Shown here: piece after piece, positions 1-8,246 of the stretch
Numbering within the stretch: the stretch's first letter is position 1
Layout: the number at the start of each line of letters is the position of its first letter
Source of the DNA: Aneurinibacillus uraniidurans
GTDB lineage: Bacteria; Bacillota; Bacilli; Aneurinibacillales; Aneurinibacillaceae
Assembly: GCF_028471905.1 (NCBI RefSeq)
Contig: NZ_CP116902.1
Coordinates: forward strand, 2,932,501 to 2,996,500
Direction: 5' to 3'
DNA length: 64,000 bases
The notes under the pieces: generated by a model
Seen by the model: only the letters and a program-made list of their open reading frames with translations
Told to the model about the DNA's origin: nothing
Databases searched by the model: none
Position numbers and translations under genes: made by a program

Positions 1-86
1 ACCTTATTCCCTTCTTGTTTGCTGAAAACTATGGTAAAACTGGTTATAGCTTCACTAATTCTATTTAGAAAAGGAGAGTTGTTCAC

Positions 87-722
87 TTGTTTCGCATTGT
101 TTACGTACGCGTGTCCACGGCCTTCCTACTAGCCGCCGCACTGTACACTGTTTTGTCATGGTTTCCCTCATCGGTACAGGCAGAGACTAACACTCAGTTT
201 TACATCGATGAAAACGGAAGTCTTCAAATGAATACAAATACGATCACGGGCGAGTCCCAAGTTTCAGAAGAACAAATGCTTAATTTTGCCCGTAAGGTGA
301 ATCCAAAGTTCCCCGCCGATCTTCCGGCTCTGTATCTGTCTATTGGCAACAAATACGGCATTCGAGGCGATGTAGCCTTCTGTCAAATGCTTAAAGAGAC
401 CGGATACTATCGCTTCGGTGGTGATGTTCGCGCAAGCCAGCATAACTATGCAGGTCTTGGCGCCTCTGGCAAAGGAAAACAGGGGCTGGCTTTTGCAACC
501 CCACAAGATGGGGTGCGGGCCCATATCCAGCATCTGTTTGCCTATGCTACTAAAGAAAATATTCCAGAGGATGAAAAAATCATCGACCCACGCTTCCGCT
601 ATGTTTCTCGCGGCAGTGCCCCTTACTGGACAAGCCTAAACGGAAAATGGGCCATTCCCGGGCGCGGATATGGTCAAGATATTCTTAGACTTCATGAGAA
701 AATCATATCGCAAAAACCATAA
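87..722 (+). CDS. Secreted glucosaminidase-domain protein
   Basis: This is probably a cell-wall hydrolase of the mannosyl-glycoprotein endo-beta-N-acetylglucosaminidase (PF01832) family, which cleaves the glycan strand of peptidoglycan. The N-terminus has a hydrophobic segment at about residues 8-28 ending near SVQA, which fits a signal peptide or signal anchor. The hydrolase-like core spans about residues 62-205. It carries an ETGYYRF block with Glu104 as the likely acid and the YAGLG motif at 121-125, both typical of the family. The start is TTG at 87, chosen because AAGGAGAG lies 8 bases upstream. The gene is alone on its strand and ends in a strong hairpin terminator. The fold is clear; the exact bond cleaved is inferred. 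Confidence 0.8.
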   Translation: MFRIVYVRVSTAFLLAAALYTVLSWFPSSVQAETNTQFYIDENGSLQMNTNTITGESQVSEEQMLNFARKVNPKFPADLPALYLSIGNKYGIRGDVAFCQMLKETGYYRFGGDVRASQHNYAGLGASGKGKQGLAFATPQDGVRAHIQHLFAYATKENIPEDEKIIDPRFRYVSRGSAPYWTSLNGKWAIPGRGYGQDILRLHEKIISQKP

Positions 723-723
723 C

Positions 724-769
724 AAAAGCCTGAAACTACTGCAAATGCAGTAGTTTCAGGCTTTTTTCT
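724..769. terminator. Bidirectional intrinsic terminator
   Basis: A perfect stem of about 17 bp (AAGCCTGAAACTACTGC and its complement) with an AAAT loop is followed by a T run on the plus strand and TTTT on the minus strand. It lies between two convergent genes, so it can end both. Confidence 0.85.
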
Positions 770-778
770 TACTTCATG

Positions 779-3055
779 TTATTGTATGCTAACCTTCTCT
801 TTCACTTGCAGATAGCGATATAAAATAACAGCCGCTTCCGCTTTCGTTAGCTGGCGCTGCGGCTCAAATTCATTCTGCGCATCTGTATTCATAATGTGTA
901 AACGTTTTACAAGACCTGCATACCCTTTATGCTTCATTGATGCTGCATCTGCTAAAGGTATATCAAAAACACCGTCGATCTCAGCTAACTTATCGTACCC
1001 AAGCCCCCGCACCACAATGTCTGCGATAAACTCACGTGTAGCTGCTCCATTCGGATCAAAGTTCATCGCTTCTTTCTTCAGGAGACGCTGCTGCACAGCC
1101 CATTCTACCGCCTGACTGTATTCACTGTCTTGCCCAACATCACTAAATGTCGGATTCGAAACACCTGGATAATAATTATACAGATAACGGTGCATCGAGT
1201 AGACAAGATTCATCAACTCTCCACGTGTAAGCTTCTGATCCGGGTTCACCTTTCCATCTTTCACTTCAATTAAGTTTGCTTCTATTATTTTTTGAAGCTC
1301 TTTTTCCAGTGCATGTCCTTTAATATCCTGAACTGGCAGTCCCGTATTATTTACAAGCTGATTTCCGTACGTTTTCCATTCCCCTGTTCGTGCGTCCATG
1401 TACTGTGTCATATAAGGAAGAAAAGTCTTATCCTTGAGACCAATCGTGTACATTAGCTTCGCCGAACGATTAGTCTTTCCATCTGATGGATTATATGGGC
1501 TTGGTGCTAGATAGTTTAACTCTGCTTTCAGAAGACCGACAATCTTCTCCTTTGCCTGCTCCGGAGAAATGACATTTTTTATTTCCGGAAGTGACTGCTT
1601 AAATCCATTGAAATTATAATTGGTAATATCTCCTGTTTCAGCATCTACTGTAACCCATGCTCCTTCACCGATGACACGGACACCCTTTTCTTTCCGCACA
1701 AATGTTATGGAGTAATTCAAAATTTTGTCCGGATCACCATTATACAAATTCGGTGTCACACTCGCGATGTACAAGCTTGATAGGCGCCCCGGAACTGCAC
1801 GACGTACATACTCTTCCGCCTTTGCCTGCGCCTGTTGCTGTGTCACATTTACCTTGATTGCAGCGCCGTCTCTCATTTTCATGTCGTACGCCATTCCGTA
1901 TGAGTTCATGTTAATGACCTCACCTGTCTCGGCATCTACTGTTGCATTTGTATATTTAGATGTACCATCTTTGGATTGCCAGGAGATATCCCATATTTTA
2001 CGTTTATACGGCATCGTTTCTTCCCGGTAACTCTTGCCTTGTAATTCCATCTTATCATCCAACTGCACCATTTGACGTGCTCTCGCCATTGCCTGATCTG
2101 CATCAAGTTTCAAATTCGTCGGCACGGATACAGAAGTAGAGGACAATGGTGTAGCGCTTTGAACGGTATAGCCCGATTCCAATCCTGTGTTAATATCAAG
2201 CGGCTTACCTGTTCTCGCATCAATCGCAGCCGTCGGAAGTGTGCCATAGAACGAATCTGTCAACTGGACAGAAGGGACATAAGCTAGTTCCACTTTACCA
2301 TTTGGTCGATCCGTGTTTGGTAAATACGCTACTTCCATTTGCAGATTATCTGTATAGTTCTTCAAAACCTCTTCCTTTGATTTCACCTGTCCTTTTTCAA
2401 ATGTAAGCTTTTTGTCCCAGGAGAAGTCCAGATATCGCATATTTCCTTTGCGATCATATGAAAGGCGCAATCCCTGATTTACTACCGGAACTCCGTCTTC
2501 AAGTCGTTCAAAATAGAGGGAATGGTCAAAAAACTGATTCCCTGTATTACTACGAAATTGCTTCTCTGAATCGGCATTAAGTCGTAGATTGTTAGCATAT
2601 GGCCCGTATTGTTTTTTTACAAAAGAGCGGGCATCCTCAATCACTTTTTCATAGTCCATCTTTGGAGGGAGCGGGCTTGCCAGCCCTTCCTGAGAAGACC
2701 AGCGCTGAATGCTCAACAGCGTTCCATCATTTGCATCAATCGATACAGTAATTCCACCTTGTTCCTCTGGTGTATCAGAACGCCATGACAAATTCCACTG
2801 GGTCCGTTTCAGATAATTGTTGGCGTCAAGCTCTACGCGCTCTTCCTTGTAAGAATCAGGGATCGAAACAATTTGTTTCGCTTTCTTTATAGCCTCTTCC
2901 CGTTTAATAGCTGTATCAGTTTCTTGTACGGTAGAAACCGCAACTTTATCTGCTTTTACCTCTTGTGCAAAAACATTATAGGGTAACATGCCCCCTGTTA
3001 GGATAACACCTGCCATAACTGCTCGCGTCCATCGATACTGTCTGCGCTTTTCCAT
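779..3055 (-). CDS. YcdB/YcdC-repeat secreted protein with C-terminal SLH domains
   Basis: This is a surface protein of unknown function. A basic N-terminus and hydrophobic segment ending at VFAQ form a signal peptide. Residues about 45-560 contain PepSY/YcdB-like repeats, seen as recurring 'AIKKAKQIVSIPD', 'DANDGTLLSI' and 'DAETGEVINM' type blocks. PepSY modules often act as propeptides or peptidase inhibitors. The last 160 residues look like S-layer homology modules (FSDV at the start of one, then 'ATREFIADIVVRGLGY' and 'LTKAEAAVILYRYL'), which bind pyruvylated wall polymer. The start is ATG 3055, preceded by AAGGGGAGAG; the reading frame stays open upstream, but without a ribosome site. 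A paralogue without SLH lies at 16865-18454. Confidence 0.8.
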   Translation of the reverse strand: MEKRRQYRWTRAVMAGVILTGGMLPYNVFAQEVKADKVAVSTVQETDTAIKREEAIKKAKQIVSIPDSYKEERVELDANNYLKRTQWNLSWRSDTPEEQGGITVSIDANDGTLLSIQRWSSQEGLASPLPPKMDYEKVIEDARSFVKKQYGPYANNLRLNADSEKQFRSNTGNQFFDHSLYFERLEDGVPVVNQGLRLSYDRKGNMRYLDFSWDKKLTFEKGQVKSKEEVLKNYTDNLQMEVAYLPNTDRPNGKVELAYVPSVQLTDSFYGTLPTAAIDARTGKPLDINTGLESGYTVQSATPLSSTSVSVPTNLKLDADQAMARARQMVQLDDKMELQGKSYREETMPYKRKIWDISWQSKDGTSKYTNATVDAETGEVINMNSYGMAYDMKMRDGAAIKVNVTQQQAQAKAEEYVRRAVPGRLSSLYIASVTPNLYNGDPDKILNYSITFVRKEKGVRVIGEGAWVTVDAETGDITNYNFNGFKQSLPEIKNVISPEQAKEKIVGLLKAELNYLAPSPYNPSDGKTNRSAKLMYTIGLKDKTFLPYMTQYMDARTGEWKTYGNQLVNNTGLPVQDIKGHALEKELQKIIEANLIEVKDGKVNPDQKLTRGELMNLVYSMHRYLYNYYPGVSNPTFSDVGQDSEYSQAVEWAVQQRLLKKEAMNFDPNGAATREFIADIVVRGLGYDKLAEIDGVFDIPLADAASMKHKGYAGLVKRLHIMNTDAQNEFEPQRQLTKAEAAVILYRYLQVKEKVSIQ

Positions 3056-3147
3056 GCACACACTCTCCCCTTGTACTTTTTCCATTACAATATGTATGAC
3101 GAGATTTATAAGTAATTGTTTCAATTTTTTCTAAAAATAAGAAAAAA

Positions 3148-3188
3148 ATAAGCACCCTGCTTTTCACAGAGAAAGGCAGGGTGCTTTA
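3148..3188 (-). terminator. Intrinsic terminator of the SDR gene
   Basis: A 9-bp stem GCACCCTGC/GCAGGGTGC is followed on the minus strand by TTATTTTTTTC. It sits 13 bases after the SDR stop codon. Confidence 0.85.
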
Positions 3189-3200
3189 TGTCAGATTATT

Positions 3201-4076
3201 TTATCCATTTAGTACGGTTCCCCCATTTACATGAATGACCTGGCCGGTAATATAAGAAGCATCCTCAGAGGCAAGAAACACATAGCTTGGTGCCAGTTCA
3301 TCCGGCTGCCCTGGGCGCTTCATCGGCGTATTTTTACCGAACTGCGCCACCATCTCCGGTGGAAAAGTAGCGGGAATCAGTGGTGTCCAGATCGGTCCTG
3401 GTGCAACTGCATTGACGCGAATACCTTTTTCTACAAGCGATTGCGACAGCGATCGTGTAAAAGATACGATAGCACCTTTACTTGATGAGTAATCAATTAA
3501 CATCGGATGTCCTTTATACGCTGTAATGGATGCCGTATTAATAATCGTGCTGCCCAGTTTGAGATGAGGAAGCGCAGCTTTTGTCAAATAGAACATGGAG
3601 AAAATATTCGTCTGAAATGTGCGATGCAGTTGTTCGGATGTAATGTTTTCGATCCCATTCTGCACATGCTGCTCACCCGCATTATTTACAAGAATGTCAA
3701 GACGACCGAATTCACTCACAACTTTTTGGACAGCATCCTCGCATACGTGCTCATTGCCCACGTCCCCAGTAATGAGCAGGCAGCGCCTTCCTTCCTTTTC
3801 GATGAACTGTTTCGTTTGTTCCGCGTCCTCATGCGCTTCCAGATATAAAATGGCAACATCTGCTCCCTCTTTTGCATATGCGATGGCCACTGCTCGCCCA
3901 ATGCCGCTGTCACCGCCGGTAATAAGCGCAGCTTTTCCTTGTAGCTTTCCAGCTGCTTGGTACGATGCGCATTCTGCCGCAGGCTGTGGCGTCATTTGCG
4001 CTTCAATGTCTGGCTGTAGATATCCTTCTTGAGCAGGCTGAGTTGAAGGGGCAACGATACGATCTGACTGATTCAT
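3201..4076 (-). CDS. SDR-family oxidoreductase (general-stress Gsp39/YdaD-like)
   Basis: This is an NAD(P)-dependent short-chain dehydrogenase. The Rossmann motif GGDSGIGRAVA lies near residue 55, NNAG follows in the middle, and the catalytic YSSSK (Tyr-x3-Lys) is near residue 198. The C-terminal TGQVIHVNGG is the usual SDR ending. An N-terminal extension of about 45 residues rich in Gln and Pro (TQPAQEGYLQPDIEAQM) is characteristic of the YdaD/YhdF/YhxD stress-type SDRs of Bacillales. The substrate is unknown. It appears monocistronic, with AGAAAGGAG upstream of ATG 4076 and its own terminator. I did not find a convincing SigB promoter in the 110 bases upstream. Confidence 0.85.
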   Translation of the reverse strand: MNQSDRIVAPSTQPAQEGYLQPDIEAQMTPQPAAECASYQAAGKLQGKAALITGGDSGIGRAVAIAYAKEGADVAILYLEAHEDAEQTKQFIEKEGRRCLLITGDVGNEHVCEDAVQKVVSEFGRLDILVNNAGEQHVQNGIENITSEQLHRTFQTNIFSMFYLTKAALPHLKLGSTIINTASITAYKGHPMLIDYSSSKGAIVSFTRSLSQSLVEKGIRVNAVAPGPIWTPLIPATFPPEMVAQFGKNTPMKRPGQPDELAPSYVFLASEDASYITGQVIHVNGGTVLNG

Positions 4077-4147
4077 GTGGATCGTCTCCTTTCTAAAATA
4101 CGTCTAGGCTACACTAGATGTTGTTCCCCTTTTTCCTCTTCCTGACA

Positions 4148-4182
4148 CAAAAAAAGGACGAAACCACGCGGCTTCGCCCCTC
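4148..4182 (-). terminator. Intrinsic terminator of the hpa-liv transcript
   Basis: A 9-bp stem (GGGCGAAGC paired with GTTTCGTCC, with G-U pairs) is followed on the minus strand by seven T residues. It lies directly after the last gene of the liv cluster. Confidence 0.75.
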
Positions 4183-4185
4183 CTA

Positions 4186-4644
4186 CTATTTCAGCATTGC
4201 TGCATAGACTTGCTCATCAAGTGCCTTCGCTTTTTCCAAATCATACGTTTTCTCGAAAACGGGTTCCTGAGTGATTTTTGCGCCCCAGAACATCGTTTCG
4301 TACACGCCTTTGATCGCAACCTCAATGTTGGATAACGGCATCGCTACTCCTTCCATCTTATCTTCCAGAATGGTGCAGCTTCCAGCGATGGAATACACGG
4401 TACCCAGTCCGATCACACATAACGTTACGTTTGGATTCGCCTTTACGTTCGCTACGATTCGGGATGAATTCGTTACTGAGAAACGTACACGGTCAGCCGC
4501 CGCTGCCTTCACCCATGAAATTGCATTTACATTTGGTACATTCGTCTCTGCGTCAACTGTGCTTAAAAGCACCAATGTTTCACCGTTGAACAGTTCCATC
4601 TGCTGTTCTGTTAATGCTGTTGGGACCTCTTGTTTGCCTGCCAT
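4186..4644 (-). CDS. Pyridoxamine 5'-phosphate oxidase-family (flavin split-barrel) protein
   Basis: At 152 aa this has the size and pattern of a single-domain FMN/F420-type split barrel. The 'ETLVLLSTVDAET' strand pair, 'PNVNAISWV' and 'RIVANVKANPNVTLCVI' match the PPOX-like fold. Which flavin it binds and its reaction cannot be told from sequence. It starts 12 bases after livF stops, with GGAGGAAAC upstream, so it is the last gene of the catabolic and transport unit. Since that unit lacks the flavin reductase HpaC that serves the upper 4-hydroxyphenylacetate pathway, a redox or reductase role is thinkable, but nothing in the sequence proves it. Confidence 0.75.
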   Translation of the reverse strand: MAGKQEVPTALTEQQMELFNGETLVLLSTVDAETNVPNVNAISWVKAAAADRVRFSVTNSSRIVANVKANPNVTLCVIGLGTVYSIAGSCTILEDKMEGVAMPLSNIEVAIKGVYETMFWGAKITQEPVFEKTYDLEKAKALDEQVYAAMLK

Positions 4645-4656
4645 ATTCGTTTCCTC

Positions 4657-5385
4657 CTACATCGCTTTTTTTCCTTTGCCGAGGTAAGCAGCACGCACTT
4701 CCGGATTCGTGGCAACTTCACGAGCAGTTCCGCCAATCACAATCTGACCGCGTTCCAGCACACAGGCATGATCAGCAATCCCTAAGGCAGCTTTGACATT
4801 CTGCTCGACGAGAATAATAGTCGTGCCGAATTCATCTTTTAACTGCCGCAGCATTTCCATAATGCCTTTGACAATGAGCGGTGCTAATCCGAGAGAGGGT
4901 TCATCGAGCATAAGCAGCTTCGGATTCGCCATCAGGCCGCGTGCAATCGCTACCATTTGCTGCTCTCCTCCACTCAAAAGCCCACCCGGACGATCAAGCA
5001 TTGATTGTAAGCGTGGAAATACCTCAAGTACTTTTTCATAATCGTGCATAACCTGACGGTGCTCCCGGCGAAATCGATGGTACGACCCTAGCATAAGATT
5101 ATCTTTTACAGAAAGAGAATCAAATATTTGCCGACGTTCCGGAACAAGCGCAATGCCTTTTTTCACAACACTCTCGGCTCGCATGCCTCTAATATCTTCG
5201 CCTTCAAACATAATTTTCCCTTCTTTTGGATTGTAAACTCCGGCAATGCTTCCAAGCAGTGTGCTTTTGCCTGCTCCATTCGATCCGACAATCGCAAAAA
5301 TCTCTCCTTTTTCAAGCGAGAAGGTAATCCCGTTTAGGACATGCAAATAACCGTGATACGTATGGAGACCGTTTACGCTTAGCAT
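4657..5385 (-). CDS. livF: LivF-type ABC transporter ATP-binding protein
   Basis: This is the second ATPase of a branched-chain-amino-acid-type (HAAT family) importer. Walker A GSNGAGKST, signature LSGGEQQM and Walker B LLMLDEP are all intact. The length of 242 aa and the 'SLGLAPLIV' block after Walker B are typical of LivF. It overlaps livG by 7 bases and has AGGAGGAG before ATG 5385. LivF pairs with LivG on the cytoplasmic face. The neighbouring ring-cleavage genes suggest the real cargo is an aromatic acid rather than leucine. Confidence 0.92.
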   Translation of the reverse strand: MLSVNGLHTYHGYLHVLNGITFSLEKGEIFAIVGSNGAGKSTLLGSIAGVYNPKEGKIMFEGEDIRGMRAESVVKKGIALVPERRQIFDSLSVKDNLMLGSYHRFRREHRQVMHDYEKVLEVFPRLQSMLDRPGGLLSGGEQQMVAIARGLMANPKLLMLDEPSLGLAPLIVKGIMEMLRQLKDEFGTTIILVEQNVKAALGIADHACVLERGQIVIGGTAREVATNPEVRAAYLGKGKKAM

Positions 5386-6167
5386 ATAATCTCCTCCTCG
5401 CCCTCTTCTCCGAGGTACGCAGCAATGACCCTCGGATTGTTATAGATCTCTTCTGGTGTTCCTTCTGCAATCTTGCCTCCGTAATCTAATACGACGATGT
5501 TATCGGCTACCGCCATAACGGTTTCCATGTCATGTTCAACAAATAAGAACGTCATGCCCTGCTCGCGCATTTGCAAAATTACCCGGACAAGCTCGCGTGA
5601 TTCCTCTGGATTGAGCCCAGCCATCGGTTCATCAAGCAAGATCAGTTTTGGTTCAGACGCGGCTGCACGGGCAATCTCAAGCAGGCGTTGGTTGCCGTAT
5701 GGTAGAAGAGCCGCGCTCTCGTATGCGTATGGAAGCAAACCTACCGCCTCTAGGTAGCCAAGCGCCTTTTCTACCATCTCTCGCTCTTCCCGTCCAACGC
5801 CAGGCAGGCGAAATCCTGCTCCAAGCAAGCCCGTGCGCGTCCGCAGGTGCATGCCGGTCATCACATTCTCAATTACCGTCATATTGTTGAAAACCTGTAA
5901 ATTTTGAAAGGTACGGGTAATGCCAAATTTCGCAATCTGATGCGGCTTTTTGCCCGCAAGTTCCTGCCCTTGAAATCGAATCGATCCAGTTGTCGGTGGC
6001 ATCAGTGCCGTAATCATATTAAACAGTGTTGTCTTCCCTGCTCCATTCGGACCGATAACCGCTACGATCTGCTGTGGATGCATAACGAATGACACGTCAT
6101 GAACAGCTGTAACCCCCCCGAAACTTTTGGTTATATTATCAACTTCCAAGAGTATAGGCGCTGTCAT
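5379..6167 (-). CDS. livG: LivG-type ABC transporter ATP-binding protein
   Basis: This is the first ATPase of the importer. Walker A is GPNGAGKTT, Walker B is LILLDEPMAGLN and the switch His lies in FVEHDM. The family's LSGG signature is replaced by LLPYGNQRLLEIARA, the usual LivG variant. The C-terminus AAYLGEE is also typical. Its ATG overlaps the livM stop (TAATG), which implies translational coupling, and AGGGGAG lies upstream. Confidence 0.92.
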   Translation of the reverse strand: MTAPILLEVDNITKSFGGVTAVHDVSFVMHPQQIVAVIGPNGAGKTTLFNMITALMPPTTGSIRFQGQELAGKKPHQIAKFGITRTFQNLQVFNNMTVIENVMTGMHLRTRTGLLGAGFRLPGVGREEREMVEKALGYLEAVGLLPYAYESAALLPYGNQRLLEIARAAASEPKLILLDEPMAGLNPEESRELVRVILQMREQGMTFLFVEHDMETVMAVADNIVVLDYGGKIAEGTPEEIYNNPRVIAAYLGEEGEEEIIC

Positions 6168-7246
6168 TATTTCTCCCCTCCTGCCATCCGTACCGTAGTT
6201 TCAGTTTGTTCCTCTGAAGCTGTCACTACAGGAGCAGCCGCTATCGGTTTCACTTTCTTTGTGCTGAACCACCTACCTGCGACCTTCTGTAGGGACGGCA
6301 GCAAACCTTCCGGCATGTAGATCAGAAGCGCAACAAGCAAGATGCCAAAAAATACAATTTCGAATTCTCCGCCCGCATTGCTTATGACCATTGGGATCAC
6401 TTCTTTTAATCCTTCGCTTAAAAAAACAAACGCCATGGCTCCTACCAGCGGCCCCCATATATTCGCCACACCGCCAATAATAACCATGATCAAAAAATTA
6501 ATGGATGCTGTTGCTTCAAACAATTGTGGACTAATAAATGTAATGTAGTGAGCATACAAGCTTCCAGCAACAGCTGCATACGCAGCACTCATCATAAAAA
6601 CTTGTAGTTTATACGTCTGGCTATTCACTCCGATTGCATTCGACGCTACTTCACTGCCGTGAATGGAACGAAGTGCCCGGCCAACCCGTGATTGAATGAT
6701 ATTACGCGCAAATAGAATGCCACAAAATGCAAGCGGCCAGACTAGATAGTAATAGTCCATATCTGTTATAAATTCCATACCAAACAAATTCAGTACTGGA
6801 ATACCCGAAAATCCATCTAGACCACCTGTCAAGCTCTTAAACTGCTTAAAAAAGATAAAAATAATCACGCCAAAACCGAGTGTCGCTAGCCCAAGATAAT
6901 GCTCTGTTAGCTTCAATGCTGGCACACCTATGATGTACGCAATCACAATCGCTACGAGAATACCAACCAGAATACCAGCCAAAGCGGGCCAGCCTAACTT
7001 CACCGTGCAAATCGCTGATACATATGCTCCTATTCCATAAAAAGCCGCATGTCCAAGCGAAATCTGCCCAGCATATCCCATCAGCATCGATAACCCCGTC
7101 CCGACAATCGTATACAAGCCGACCAGTACCATCATGCCATGCACGTATGGAGATGGGATAATGATTGGAAGAACGAGAAGGATCGCAAGCAGCAGGAGCG
7201 GGCCCTTAAGACTTCGATTGTACAGTAAAGCAACTCCCGTTTTCAT
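6167..7246 (-). CDS. livM: LivM-type ABC transporter permease
   Basis: This is an integral membrane permease with about 8-9 hydrophobic segments. Conserved LivM features include 'YAGQISLGHAAFYGIGAY' near residue 60 and a GGLDG block. The C-terminal tail after the last helix (about 40 residues, VAGRWFSTKKVK onward) is polar and cytosolic. ATG 7246 was chosen over the in-frame GTG at 7252 because GGAGG lies 7 bases before it. It sits 12 bases after livH and is read with it. Confidence 0.92.
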   Translation of the reverse strand: MKTGVALLYNRSLKGPLLLLAILLVLPIIIPSPYVHGMMVLVGLYTIVGTGLSMLMGYAGQISLGHAAFYGIGAYVSAICTVKLGWPALAGILVGILVAIVIAYIIGVPALKLTEHYLGLATLGFGVIIFIFFKQFKSLTGGLDGFSGIPVLNLFGMEFITDMDYYYLVWPLAFCGILFARNIIQSRVGRALRSIHGSEVASNAIGVNSQTYKLQVFMMSAAYAAVAGSLYAHYITFISPQLFEATASINFLIMVIIGGVANIWGPLVGAMAFVFLSEGLKEVIPMVISNAGGEFEIVFFGILLVALLIYMPEGLLPSLQKVAGRWFSTKKVKPIAAAPVVTASEEQTETTVRMAGGEK

Positions 7247-7258
7247 ACACACACCTCC

Positions 7259-8140
7259 TTACACCCGTTTTCCAGACGATTTAGCAAAAATTCCGTTTGG
7301 CAATAAAAATAAAACGAGCAGCAGTACCCCGAAACTGACCGCATCTTTAAAGCCGGTCGTCCACAATCCTTCTGTAAAAGATTCCAGCAGTCCAATAATC
7401 ATCGCGCCAAGAATAGCTGCAGGAGCATTGGAGATTCCACCTATCACCGCAGCAATAAACGCTTTCATCCCAAGCATTAAGCCCATATTGTAGGAAGCAC
7501 CGGAGATCGGTGCGATAATAATGCCTGCAATCGCGCCAAGTCCGCCACTCACACTGATAGACAGAAATGACATTTTTTCCGGTCGAATGCCCATCAGTCT
7601 GGCGGCAAACCGATTCACAACACAGGCAATGACCGCTTTGCCGACAAATGTTTTCTCAAAAAACAAATACATAGCTACCAGGCTTAAGAGGGAGACGACT
7701 ATCGCCCATACGCTCTGCTGCTGAATAATCGCACCGCTAATTGAGAAGGGCTGCCCGTCAGTAAGCGGACGCAGCATATGCGGCTCTGTCCCCCATATGA
7801 ATAAGGCAATCCCCCGAAATGCAATGGCAACACCAATCGTAATAATAATGAGCGTTGGCACACTCGAGTGTCGGGCCGGATAAATCGCCACCCGCTCAAA
7901 CAAACCGGCGATCAACACGACAGCGAGAATGCTTATGATGATCGCCACCCCATATGGCAGACCTGCCCCAACCGCTGAAACACATATAAGAGCACCAAGC
8001 ATCGCAAATTCACCCTGCGCGAAGTTAAGTACACCGGTAATGTTATACGTAATAACAAATCCCATCGCGATTAGCGCGTATATACTGCCAATCGTCAATC
8101 CGGAAAAAATAAGCTGAACGATCTGACTAAGGGACTCCAC
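7259..8140 (-). CDS. livH: LivH-type ABC transporter permease
   Basis: This is the partner permease of LivM. It is 293 aa with about eight membrane segments and the family motif 'GVLNFAQGEFAMLGA' near residue 40. A second conserved block, 'GMKAFIAAVIGGISNAPAAILGA', matches the ABC-loop region that contacts the ATPases. The start is GTG 8140 behind GGGGAG. It is separated from the binding-protein gene by 106 bases that contain a hairpin. Confidence 0.92.
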   Translation of the reverse strand: MESLSQIVQLIFSGLTIGSIYALIAMGFVITYNITGVLNFAQGEFAMLGALICVSAVGAGLPYGVAIIISILAVVLIAGLFERVAIYPARHSSVPTLIIITIGVAIAFRGIALFIWGTEPHMLRPLTDGQPFSISGAIIQQQSVWAIVVSLLSLVAMYLFFEKTFVGKAVIACVVNRFAARLMGIRPEKMSFLSISVSGGLGAIAGIIIAPISGASYNMGLMLGMKAFIAAVIGGISNAPAAILGAMIIGLLESFTEGLWTTGFKDAVSFGVLLLVLFLLPNGIFAKSSGKRV

Positions 8141-8179
8141 GCTCTATCACTCCCCTGGATTATTTTCTTGCCAAAATAT

Positions 8180-8239
8180 CGTAAAAAGAAAGGAAGGCCG
8201 ACTCCCGCTCCACCGGAAAGCGGATGCCGGAATCAGCCT
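8180..8239 (-). terminator. Intercistronic hairpin (partial terminator) between livK and livH
   Basis: On the minus strand an 11-bp imperfect stem (AGGCTGATTCC against GGGAGTCGGCCT) encloses a small CCGC/GCGG stem and is followed by TCCTTTCTTTTTA. Hairpins at this place in binding-protein operons usually stabilise the upstream message or let only part of the transcripts continue, giving more binding protein than permease. That role is inferred here. Confidence 0.55.
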
Positions 8240-8246
8240 GTCCCTA

